Part shown: positions 17,238 through 25,486 of the stretch, piece after piece
Numbering within the stretch: position 1 is the stretch's first letter
Layout of the letters: each line of letters begins with the position of its first letter
Source of the DNA: Phenylobacterium montanum
GTDB taxonomy: Bacteria > Pseudomonadota > Alphaproteobacteria > Caulobacterales > Caulobacteraceae
Length of the DNA stretch: 64,000 bases
Direction of reading: 5' to 3'
Assembly (NCBI RefSeq): GCF_018135625.1
Contig: NZ_CP073078.1
Span: forward strand, 1,178,001-1,242,000
Program-made: the position numbers and the translations under genes
Notes under the pieces: model-generated
Databases searched by the model: none
The model's input: the letters and a program-made list of their open reading frames with translations, nothing else
What the model was told of the DNA's origin: nothing

Positions 17238-19475
17238 CTATTCCTCGAAATAGGCGCCGTAGCTCCGGTAGTACTGAGAGCCGCCATACTGGGACTTGCG
17301 CTCGAGACGCCGATCGACCTGGGTCAGGACCACGCCGGCGAGCGCGGCGCCTACCGCCGACAACTCGCGCACGGCCGAACGTACGGCGCTCTTGGGCGTC
17401 GCGCGCCAGCGGGCGAGCAGAAGAGTGGCGTCGACACGCTGCGCCAGGGTTCGCGCATCGGCCAGCAGCAGGACCGGGGCGGCGTCGAGAATGATCAGGT
17501 CATAATACTCGCGCGCGGCGGCCAGCAGCTTGTCGAGGGCGGGCGAACTCAGGACGTCCCTTTGCGGACTCGTGCTGGAGCTGAGCGGCAGGAACATCGC
17601 GCTGGACATGGAGTCCTTCACCAGCGCCCGCTCCAAGGTGACTGCGCCGTCAAGGACCTCGACCAAGCCAATGTCCGCCTCCACGCCGAAGGCCGCCCCA
17701 AGCGCGCGCCGGCGCAGGTCCGTGTCGATCACCAGCACCTTCGCATGGCCAAGCGCTGCGACCCGGGCGAGACATACCGCCGTGGTGGTCTTGCCTTCGT
17801 GCGGCACGGCCGAGGTGATCGCCACGACCTTGACCGGCCGACCATTCAGACGCATCGCCTGCAAGGTGGTGCGCAGGGTGCGGAAGCTCTCCGCAAAGAC
17901 CGAGAGCGGGCGCTCGACCACGTAAACGGAAGGAACTCGTCCCTTCTTGCCGCCCCGCGAAACAGTCGATTGCAGTAGCGGGATCGAGGCCAGGGCCGGA
18001 ACCGCGAGTTCGCTTTCGATCTCGTCGATATCGTTGAAGGTGCGCTCCAGAAGGCCGGCGCCGAACATTGTGCCGACGCCGCCGACCAGTCCCGCGGCCA
18101 GGGCGATGGCCATGGCCTTCAAGGCGTTGGGGGCCGAAGGCTTGCTCGGCGGCGTCGCCGGGGTGATCACGTGGGCGTTGGTCGGCGGGGCGCCGGTGGT
18201 GACATTATTCTGTTTGAAGCGCGCGAGATACTGCTGATAGGTCTCTCGCGCGGCCTCCTGATTGCGGAGGAGCTCGTTGAGCTTGACCGAGGCGGCGTCG
18301 CTGCCGACCAAGGAGCGATTGGCCCCGTTTAAGCTCGCCTGCAGTGACGCGGTCCGTTCGCGAGCCACCTGCACCTGGGCCGAGAGATTGGAAAGGATGC
18401 GGCGGATCTCGGCTTGGATCTGCCCGTCGATGTCGATCAGCTGCTGTTGCGTGGTCACGACATCCGGGTGCCTGGACCCGTAACGGGTGCGCAATTCCGT
18501 AAGGCGCTGGCTCAGGGACGCGCGTTGGCCACGCAACTGCTGGACCACCGGCGACGAGAGGGCTTCGCCCACGTCATCGCCGTTGCTGCCATGGGCAAGC
18601 TGATCCGCGGCGGTCTTGTAGCGCGCTTCGACCTCGGCTTGAGCCGCCCGGGCGCTGACCAGCTGCTGGCCGATCGCCAGGATGTTCTGCTCGTCCATCG
18701 TCGTCGAGCCGGCCTGTTCGAGCCCGTGGCTCGCGCGATAGGCCGCGACCGCGGCGTCGGCCTGCATCACCTGGCGCTCGAGATCGGCCAGGTTTCCGCT
18801 CATATAGGCGCCGGCCTCCTGCGACTGCTCGACGCTCGACAGCGATTTTTGCCGCTGATAGGCGGCTACGAAGGCGTTGGCCGTCTTGGCCGCCCAGGCC
18901 GGGTCGGTAGCTGTGTACTGGATGTCGATGACATAGCCGCCGCCCTCGCGTTCGACCTTCAATCCCTTCTGCAATTTCTGGATCGGGTCGAGCGGGCTTG
19001 CCGCGGGCTGCCCGTTCGAGGGATGCACCGCGTTCTTGATCGCCTTCAACCACGCGGGTGTGGACGATCCTTTTGCCTTGGCGTCAGTGGGCGGCGGGCC
19101 GAGGTCCAGCAACACCTGGCGGGCCACCGCACCGGATTGGATCATACCGATCTCAGTGTCGATCTTGGCGGCGTCGGCCAGGCCGGTGCCCGTATTGTCC
19201 GCCCCGCTCGCAACATCCGTCAGGTTTCGCGAGTTGATGTCCACCTGGACTTGCGCCATCGCCGTATATTGCTTTGGCGCGGACATGATGGCGCCCATAA
19301 CCACAGCAAAGAGGACAGCAAAGACGGCCGATATTAGGATTGGACGGCGCATGAACAGCTCGCCAATGCGCACGAAATCGACGGCGTGACCGTCAAACTC
19401 GTTGGACCAGCCGGACTCGTCCTTGAGATTTGAACCAGGCGCGCGCGGGGTAAACAGCTTCGGGTTGACCGTCAT
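17238..19475 (-). CDS. Wzc/ExoP-like polysaccharide co-polymerase and BY-type tyrosine kinase
   Basis: The protein has 745 residues. A first transmembrane segment (ILISAVFAVLFAVVMGAIM) opens a Wzz-type periplasmic domain with YTAMAQVQVDINSRN and long helical stretches (about residues 110-420) rich in Ala/Glu/Gln likely to form coiled coils. A second membrane segment (ALKAMAIALAAGLVGGVGTMFGAGL) precedes the kinase: Walker A VPHEGKTTTAV, Walker A' VLVIDTDLRRR, Walker B DLIILDAAPVLLLAD. It ends in a tyrosine cluster (SQYGGSQYYRSYGAYFEE), the autophosphorylation tail. It controls chain length and export of the polymer at the inner membrane. The ATG at 19475 is preferred to one at 19523 because the conserved N-terminus starts there. 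No separate outer-membrane Wza-like gene is in view. Confidence 0.93.
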   Translation of the reverse strand: MTVNPKLFTPRAPGSNLKDESGWSNEFDGHAVDFVRIGELFMRRPILISAVFAVLFAVVMGAIMSAPKQYTAMAQVQVDINSRNLTDVASGADNTGTGLADAAKIDTEIGMIQSGAVARQVLLDLGPPPTDAKAKGSSTPAWLKAIKNAVHPSNGQPAASPLDPIQKLQKGLKVEREGGGYVIDIQYTATDPAWAAKTANAFVAAYQRQKSLSSVEQSQEAGAYMSGNLADLERQVMQADAAVAAYRASHGLEQAGSTTMDEQNILAIGQQLVSARAAQAEVEARYKTAADQLAHGSNGDDVGEALSSPVVQQLRGQRASLSQRLTELRTRYGSRHPDVVTTQQQLIDIDGQIQAEIRRILSNLSAQVQVARERTASLQASLNGANRSLVGSDAASVKLNELLRNQEAARETYQQYLARFKQNNVTTGAPPTNAHVITPATPPSKPSAPNALKAMAIALAAGLVGGVGTMFGAGLLERTFNDIDEIESELAVPALASIPLLQSTVSRGGKKGRVPSVYVVERPLSVFAESFRTLRTTLQAMRLNGRPVKVVAITSAVPHEGKTTTAVCLARVAALGHAKVLVIDTDLRRRALGAAFGVEADIGLVEVLDGAVTLERALVKDSMSSAMFLPLSSSTSPQRDVLSSPALDKLLAAAREYYDLIILDAAPVLLLADARTLAQRVDATLLLARWRATPKSAVRSAVRELSAVGAALAGVVLTQVDRRLERKSQYGGSQYYRSYGAYFEE

Positions 19476-19827
19476 TGATGTTTCTTTTCGACACAGAGAG
19501 CCTGGACAGGGGCGAACCAGCAATTCTCGCGCCGCGGTCGATCCTCGTCAAAACCGGGTATTCGCATAACTCAAACTCCCCGACCCGGCCCCATGCTACG
19601 CGACTTCAGCGAAGCCGCCAATGATACGGCGCCCCACAAGGGTCACAACGCCTGATGGCGACGGATACACCAGCGCTAGGGCCCGATCGCTCGCAGGCGG
19701 ATCGAACGACAACAGACGCCGCACCGATCAAATGGCGCGGCGTCTGTCGTTATCGATCGGGCGATAGACTTTCGCCGCCCCCAATGGCCTGCAGATTACC
19801 AACCACCGGTTTACAAGAGGTAGCCGA
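19476..19827. other. Intergenic region with large imperfect cruciform
   Basis: No gene is supportable. A large nested inverted repeat occupies 19681-19762. GCCCGATCG (19681-19689) pairs with CGATCGGGC (19754-19762). Inside it AACGAC (19705-19710) pairs with GTCGTT (19746-19751) and AGACGCCGC (19714-19722) with GCGGCGTCT (19737-19745), leaving a 14-base loop. It lies about 210-290 bases upstream of the tyrosine-kinase start, so it could be a leader or attenuator structure, or simply a recombination scar. Confidence 0.5.
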
Positions 19828-19856
19828 CGCCCCCGGCGCGTGGTGCGCGCCGGGGG
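19828..19856 (-). terminator. Strong terminator hairpin after GH114 copy 2
   Basis: GCCCCCGGCGCG and CGCGCCGGGGGC form a perfect 12-bp stem with a 5-base loop, starting 7 bases after the stop codon of the minus-strand gene. The same sequence, shortened by a base or two, follows copy 3. Confidence 0.7.
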
Positions 19857-19862
19857 CTGTTC

Positions 19863-22800
19863 TCAGACGATGAAGTGGTCGCTGAGGGAGAGGCTGGAGG
19901 CGTGCACGCCGAGCAGGGTGATGTGCTCGCCGTTGGAGAAGTCGACGGTGGAATAGGTTCCGTGGTCGGTGAAGGTGGGGTGCAGGCCGCTGTTCAGGAA
20001 GGCGCTGATGTCGATGCGGTCGGCGGCGGTGAAGTCGGTGATGGTGGTGGCGTGCGCGGCGATGTTGGCCACGAAGGTGTCCGCCCCGCCGCCGCCGGTC
20101 AGGGTGTCGGCCCCGGAGCCCGCGGTGATGACGTTGTTCATCGTGTTGCCGACCAGGGTCACGGCGTTTGCCGTCTTGCCGACCAGGTTCTGGACATTGT
20201 CCGACAGGGTGTAGCTGCACCAGGCGTTGACGGTCTCGTTCGGCGTTCCGGCGGCGACCTGGATTATGTCGTTCGAGTGCGAAACGCTGAAGACGTCGTT
20301 GCCGCCCGCGCCGCCGACCAGGGTGTCGCCGCCGTTGACGCTGGTCAGATAGTTGCCGCCGGCGGCGTTGCCGATGGCCGTGGTCCCCGGCGTGATCAGG
20401 CGCAGGCTGTGGACGCCGGTCGGCAGGGCGTAGCTGACCGAGGAGATGATCACGTCATGCTGCTGGCTGGTGGTGTTGATCACCACATCGCCGGTGTTGT
20501 TGACATAGAAGGTGTCGACTCCGGTCCCGGCCACCAGGGTGTTGGGTCCGCCGAGGCTCGTCAGGGTGTCGTTCATGGCGTTGCCGGCGCCCGTCAGGCC
20601 CGACCCGTTCACGGTCAGGTTCTGGATATTGGCCGGCAGCACGTAGTCGCAGGTGGCGATCACGCTCTCGTTCGGCGTACCCGCCGCGACGGTGATCTGA
20701 TCGGCGCTGTTGTAGACGTGATAGGTGTCGCCCCCGGTCCCGCCGGTGATGTTCTGGGCCGCCACGTTCAGGGTGACCGTGGTCGGGGTGCTGCTCAGGC
20801 TGTCCTGGGCCAGGTAGGTGAAGCTGTCGGTCCCGACGAAGCCGAGGGTGGGCGTGTAGGTGAACGAACCGTTGGCGTTGAGGGTCAGGGTCCCGTGGCT
20901 CGGGCCGCCATTCTGGGCGAGGACCGCCGTCAGGCTGAGCCCATTGTTGTCGACATCGTTGGCCAGGACGCCCTGGGCGGCGGCGACGGTGGCGGCCTTG
21001 TCACCGGCGATGGCGTAGGTGTCTGGGTTGGCTGTGGGCGGCGGGTCGACCACGTTGAGGGTGACCGTGGTGGGTGCGCTGGAGCCGAGGCTGTCGCTGG
21101 CGATATAGGTGAAATGGTCCGACCCGGCGAAGCCGAGGGTCGGGGTGTAGGTGAAGGAGCCGTCGGCGTTGAGGGTCAGAGTCCCGTGGGCGGGGCCGCC
21201 ATTGGTGGCCAGGCTGGCGGTCATGGCCAGGCCGTTGGGGTCCGTGTCATGGGTTAGGATCCCGCTGGATGGGGCGACCGTGAGGGTCCTGCCGGCGTGG
21301 GCCGAATAGGCGCCGGCCTGGGTGGCGATGGTCCCTGCGGCGACATTCAGGGTCACGGTGGTCGGGGCGCTGGAGCCAAGGCTGTCACTGGCGATGTAGG
21401 TGAAGCTGTCCGTCCCGGCGAAGCCCGCATTGGGGGTATAGGTGAACGAGCCGTCGGCGTTCAGCACCAGCGCGCCGTGCTGCGGCCCGCCGTTCTGGGC
21501 AAGGGCTGCCGTCAGGGTCAGGCCATTGGGATCGCTGGCGCCGGCCAGGACGCCCTGAGCCGCCGCCTCGGTCAGGACGTGGCCCGCATTGGCGCCGTAG
21601 CTGGCCGCCTGGGTGGTCGGCGCCTGGGCGGCGACGTTGAGGGTGACGGTGGTCGGTGCGCTGGAGCCGAGGCCGTCGCTGGCGATGTAGGTGAAGCTGT
21701 CGGTCCCGGCGTAGCCGGCGGTCGGAGTGTAGGTGAAGGAGCCGTCGGCGTTCAGGGTCAGGGCCCCGTGCTGCGGCCCGCCATTAGTGGCCAGGGTCGC
21801 GGTCATGGCCAGGCCGTTGGGGTCGGTGTCCCCCGCCAGCACGCCGCTGGCGGCATTGACCGTCAGGGCATGGCCGGCATTGGCGCCGTAGCTGGCGGCC
21901 TGGGTGGCGATGGTCCCGGCGGCGACGTTGAGGGTGACGGTGGTCGGTGCGCTGGAGCCGAGGCTGTCGCTGGCGATGTAGGTGAAGCTGTCGGTCCCGG
22001 CGTAGCCGGCGGTCGGGGTGTAGGTGAAGGAGCCGTCGGCGTTCAGGGTCAGGGCCCCGTGCTGCGGCCCGCCGTTCTGGGCCAGGGTCGCGGTCATGGC
22101 CAGGCCGTTGGGGTCGGTGTCCCCCGCCAGCACGCCGCTGGCGGCATTGACCGTCAGGGCATGGCCGGCGTTCGCGCCGTAGCTGGCGGCCTGGGTGGCG
22201 ACGGTCCCGGCGGCGACGTTGAGGGTGACCGTGGTCGGGGTGCTGGAGCCCTGACTGTCGCTGGCGACGTAGGTGAAGCTGTCGGTCCCGGCGAAGCCGA
22301 GGGTCGGGGTGTAGGTGAAGGAGCCGTCGGCGTTGAGGGTCAAGGTTCCGTGGCTCGGCCCGCCGTTGGTGGCCAGGCTGGCGGTCATGGCCAGGCCGTT
22401 GGGGTCGGTGTCGGTGGAGAGCACGCCGCTGGCGGCGGCGACCGAGAGGGTGTGGCCGGCCTGGTCGTTGTAGCTGGCCGCATGGGTCACCGGCGGGCTG
22501 GCCGAGCCGGCGGCGACGTTGAGGGTGACGGTGATGGGGGTTCCGGCCGAGAGCCCGTCCTTGGCCAGGTAGGTGAAGCTGTCGGTCCCGACATAGCCGG
22601 CGTTGGCGGTGTAGGTGAAGGAGCCGTTGGCGTTGAGGGTCAAGGTCCCATGGGCGGGCCCGCCGTTGGCGGCCAGGCTGGCTGTGAGGGTCAGGCCGTT
22701 ATAGTCGGTGGTTGCGGCCAGAACGCCGCTGGCGGCTGAGACGGAGAGGGCCTGTCCGGCGACGGCGGCGTAGGCGGGGGCCGCGGTGGGGGTGGAGGCG

Positions 22801-24458
22801 ATGGCGATGGACTTGTCGGCGAACTGCAGGGTCTGGATGTTGCTGATCAGGTCGGGCCCCTCGGCGGTGGCCAGGGCGGTGACCAGCACCTTGCCGTTGG
22901 CCTCGCGCACGATGTCGTACTGGGTGGAGGCGGCGCGATAGACGACGGTGTTGGTCCCCGCGCCGCCGTCGATGACGTCGCTGGTGTTGGCCAGGAAGGT
23001 GGAGGCGGGCAGGTTTGACCCGGCCAGGGTGGCGTTGCCGTTGACGCCGAGGCTGGCGACGGAGGAGCCGCTGGAGATGCCGGCGCCTGAAGAATAGGTC
23101 AGCTGGCTGATGGGGATGCTGTGTCCCTCATAGCTGGCGGACTTGAGGAACAACAGGTCGTAGTTGGAGCTGCTGGTCCAGGATGTGCCGCCGGCGAGGA
23201 GTTCGACGGAGGTGATGGGGCCAAGGCCGGCGGTGCTGACGGTGACGGTCTGCCAGGAGTAGCCGGAGGCGTTCATGTTCTGGGTGATGGCCAGGGGGGC
23301 CTGGACCACGTGGCCGTTGACCAGCACCTCGAGGGTGGGTGCGGAGTGGGAGCCGAGCCAGTCGCCGGCGAGCTGGAAGGAGAGGACGCCCTTGAGGCCG
23401 GCGGCGGCAGGGTGGGCGTAGATGGTGTCATTGCCGGAGCCGGCGCGGATGGTGTTCTGTCCGGGACCGCCGATGAAGAAGTCGCCCTGGTTGCCGCCGA
23501 TCAGGGTGGCGTTGGCGACGAGGCCGCCTGAGAGGAAGTTGACCAGGTTCAGGGAGCCCTGGACGGTGGGGTTGGCGGCCACGGCCATAGCCATGTAGGG
23601 CCCCGAGGTCAGGGTCGAGGTGGTGTTGGCGGCGTTGACCACCGAGGGGATCCAGCCCATGGCGCTATAGGCGGCGAAGGACTGGAAGTCCTGGGCCAGG
23701 TTGCTGGTGGTCGGATAGTCGCTGCCCAGCACGGGAACGCCGGAGGCGTTATAGGCCGGCCCGACCACGTTCTCGACATAGTCCTGGCTGGAAGAGGGCA
23801 AGGCGTAGGGCGTGACCGTGCCTCCAGCGCCCGTGGAGCCGTAATAGAGGGTCTCGTTGAAGATCGCATCCAGGCTCTTCAGCGCCGCCGGGTCCTGCAG
23901 GGCCACGGTCTGCGGATCGTTGGCCACGATATAGAACGGCGTGGCCAGGTGCAGGCTGTTCACATAGCCGCGGATGTCGGTGATCAGCGTGGCGAGTTGC
24001 TGCGTGGCGTTCGTATTGGTGGGATTGCCGAAGCTGTTGCCGGCCGCCCACTCGCTGTCGCCTGAGGCGACGTCGAGGAAGATGCCGTTATAGCCCTGCG
24101 AGACCAGCTGGTTGATCCGTGCGAACAGGACCTGTTCCCAGGCCGGGTTCCAGTACTGCACCGAATAGCATCCCGGCCAGTTGGGGTTCGCGTTGCCGAA
24201 CCAGCTGGGCAGGGACGTACCGGAGAACAGGCTGGGCTCCTCCCACTTGGAGGCCTCGGTCAGGTCCGTGTAGCCGAGGATGAGCTTGTTACCGTTGGGA
24301 TTGGCGACGCTCATGTTCAGCGCCGGATCGCTCGCCGTGCCCCCGAGAATGATCAGGTTCTCCTGCGAAGCGGCGATCTCTTGGGCGATGTTCGGCGTCG
24401 TCGTTCCACTGCCGATGAGATACAGAAACGACTGCACTTGCGACAAACTAATAGTCAT
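19863..24458 (-). CDS. Giant secreted GH114-like/CBM60-like/RTX protein, copy 2 (seven Ig-like repeats)
   Basis: The protein has 1,531 residues, same order as copy 1: GH114-like barrel (about 1-290, with GYTDLTEASKWEEP, GYNGIFLDVASGD, AIFNETLYYGS), RTX-like NTIRAGSGNDTIY, CBM60-like domain, VIDGGAGTN block, seven repeats (about 560-1235) and a 298-residue RTX/secretion end finishing SLSDHFIV. Residues about 280-680 match copy 1 with a single visible substitution, while the C-terminus is closer to copy 3. The ATG at 24458 is chosen over one at 24503 because copies 1, 3 and 4 all begin with the same (M)xITxxQVQ segment; GGAG lies 11 bases upstream. Repeat units 3 and 4 are almost identical to each other. 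Export is probably by a type I system. Confidence 0.85.
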   Translation of the reverse strand: MTISLSQVQSFLYLIGSGTTTPNIAQEIAASQENLIILGGTASDPALNMSVANPNGNKLILGYTDLTEASKWEEPSLFSGTSLPSWFGNANPNWPGCYSVQYWNPAWEQVLFARINQLVSQGYNGIFLDVASGDSEWAAGNSFGNPTNTNATQQLATLITDIRGYVNSLHLATPFYIVANDPQTVALQDPAALKSLDAIFNETLYYGSTGAGGTVTPYALPSSSQDYVENVVGPAYNASGVPVLGSDYPTTSNLAQDFQSFAAYSAMGWIPSVVNAANTTSTLTSGPYMAMAVAANPTVQGSLNLVNFLSGGLVANATLIGGNQGDFFIGGPGQNTIRAGSGNDTIYAHPAAAGLKGVLSFQLAGDWLGSHSAPTLEVLVNGHVVQAPLAITQNMNASGYSWQTVTVSTAGLGPITSVELLAGGTSWTSSSNYDLLFLKSASYEGHSIPISQLTYSSGAGISSGSSVASLGVNGNATLAGSNLPASTFLANTSDVIDGGAGTNTVVYRAASTQYDIVREANGKVLVTALATAEGPDLISNIQTLQFADKSIAIASTPTAAPAYAAVAGQALSVSAASGVLAATTDYNGLTLTASLAANGGPAHGTLTLNANGSFTYTANAGYVGTDSFTYLAKDGLSAGTPITVTLNVAAGSASPPVTHAASYNDQAGHTLSVAAASGVLSTDTDPNGLAMTASLATNGGPSHGTLTLNADGSFTYTPTLGFAGTDSFTYVASDSQGSSTPTTVTLNVAAGTVATQAASYGANAGHALTVNAASGVLAGDTDPNGLAMTATLAQNGGPQHGALTLNADGSFTYTPTAGYAGTDSFTYIASDSLGSSAPTTVTLNVAAGTIATQAASYGANAGHALTVNAASGVLAGDTDPNGLAMTATLATNGGPQHGALTLNADGSFTYTPTAGYAGTDSFTYIASDGLGSSAPTTVTLNVAAQAPTTQAASYGANAGHVLTEAAAQGVLAGASDPNGLTLTAALAQNGGPQHGALVLNADGSFTYTPNAGFAGTDSFTYIASDSLGSSAPTTVTLNVAAGTIATQAGAYSAHAGRTLTVAPSSGILTHDTDPNGLAMTASLATNGGPAHGTLTLNADGSFTYTPTLGFAGSDHFTYIASDSLGSSAPTTVTLNVVDPPPTANPDTYAIAGDKAATVAAAQGVLANDVDNNGLSLTAVLAQNGGPSHGTLTLNANGSFTYTPTLGFVGTDSFTYLAQDSLSSTPTTVTLNVAAQNITGGTGGDTYHVYNSADQITVAAGTPNESVIATCDYVLPANIQNLTVNGSGLTGAGNAMNDTLTSLGGPNTLVAGTGVDTFYVNNTGDVVINTTSQQHDVIISSVSYALPTGVHSLRLITPGTTAIGNAAGGNYLTSVNGGDTLVGGAGGNDVFSVSHSNDIIQVAAGTPNETVNAWCSYTLSDNVQNLVGKTANAVTLVGNTMNNVITAGSGADTLTGGGGADTFVANIAAHATTITDFTAADRIDISAFLNSGLHPTFTDHGTYSTVDFSNGEHITLLGVHASSLSLSDHFIV
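20757..22790 (-). repeat. Seven tandem ~291-bp coding repeats in GH114 copy 2
   Basis: Seven in-frame units with the same core as in copy 1. Units 3 and 4 (ASYGANAGHALTVNAASGVL) are nearly identical, which points to recent duplication or unequal crossing-over. Boundaries are approximate. Confidence 0.85.
22448..23708 (-). repeat. Near-identical block shared by GH114 copies (copy 2 instance)
   Basis: Second instance of the 1.26-kb block, in direct orientation 9,308 bases from the first and inverted relative to the copy in copy 3. Edges are approximate. Confidence 0.8.
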
Positions 24459-25045
24459 AACCGCAACATCTCCAGAGAGTATAGCTTGTACCGACGCTCG
24501 CATGGGTGGCGGTTGCGCGGGATCGGCTCGCTATAGATCAGCGGAGACGCGGTATTGGGGCGACTAGCAATATTGTCGCATCGATTTTTGTTATTTAAAA
24601 ATACCTAAATTTGAAACCATTTATTAATCATAATCGCCAATATTGTGATTTTATTTATGCAATACTAATAACGTTGTTCTTAGAAAAATTGCCGCATGTG
24701 TCGCATGGCACACGCCAACTCACCGGGCTCGCTGCGCGCAATGGGAAGACGCCCAGCCGGGAACGGAGAAAGCTTTTTGAGATAAGGGTTAGGCTGCTAT
24801 CCGGCGCCGCGGGACACGTCCTTCGCACGCGGCGCGGCGGACCCGGAGCGTCGCTGCGCTGACGCGAGACGCACGCCGCCGAACACGAACGGAAGCTGGC
24901 CATCGGCACTGCGGGCGCCGTCGTGGGGCGCATTGTCGCAACGCCCTCACCTACCTCCGGTATCCGCAGCGCCGGCGCCCGATCGCGGCTTCAGGGGCGC
25001 CCGACCCCTGGCGGGGGGCGACCGTCTCGGCCCTTCAGGCGGAAG
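24459..25045. promoter_or_regulatory. AT-rich upstream region of GH114 copy 2
   Basis: About 590 bases without a supportable gene. From about 24,560 to 24,690 the sequence becomes very AT-rich (for example TTTTTGTTATTTAAAAATACC), in sharp contrast to the rest of the window. This is the likely promoter and control region of copy 2. The right part (24,700-25,045) returns to high GC and holds the 3' flank of the small Tat protein gene. Confidence 0.5.
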
Positions 25046-25486
25046 TCAGGCCTTCACAGCAAGCGGGTTCGCACACCCGAGCGCATAGGGGTCGGCGAAG
25101 GCGATATAGCGGGTCTTGCCTGGCTGCTGCGCGGCGGTGGTGAAAAAGTCGGTCGACAGCAGGAAGCTGGTCATGACGGCGCGGCTCCAGTGCTCGATCC
25201 CCTTGCGCCGCCCCATCGCCGCGAACAGCGGCGGCGCGGCCATCACGGTCAGCGCCGAGCGCAGCCCCCCGGCGGACCCGCCAGCGGCGTTGAGGAACGC
25301 CTGGGCAAAGAGGTCAAGCTCCTGGTCAGCCACGGCCAGGCCGGGCAGGCTCCTGCGCAGATAGGCGGCGATCGCCCGGCGAGGGGCCGGAGGCGCCAGG
25401 AACAGGACGCCGAGCGGCGCCAGAGCCGTGACGGCCAGACCGGCGGCGCCGGCGAGCAGGAATTTTCGACGCGCCCGCTCAACCAT
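25046..25486 (-). CDS. Small Tat-signal protein, GMC dehydrogenase accessory subunit-like
   Basis: The protein has 146 residues. The N-terminus MVERARRKFLLAGAAGLAVTALAPLGVLFLA is a twin-arginine-like signal (RRKFLLAG) followed by a hydrophobic core. The rest is helical, with no cysteine cluster apart from one late Cys, and resembles in size and position the small gamma subunit of FAD-dependent glucose/gluconate dehydrogenases, which carries the Tat signal for its GMC partner. Its start overlaps the end of the upstream GMC gene by 8 bases, so the two are coupled. Family membership is inferred from size, signal and context, not from a firm motif. No cytochrome subunit follows. Confidence 0.72.
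   Translation of the reverse strand: MVERARRKFLLAGAAGLAVTALAPLGVLFLAPPAPRRAIAAYLRRSLPGLAVADQELDLFAQAFLNAAGGSAGGLRSALTVMAAPPLFAAMGRRKGIEHWSRAVMTSFLLSTDFFTTAAQQPGKTRYIAFADPYALGCANPLAVKA

Noticed and set aside
24611-24862. 83-residue plus-strand frame in the AT-rich island
   Set aside because: The first half is Ile/Lys/Asn-rich because of base composition and the second half changes character; no start signal or similarity to known protein patterns.
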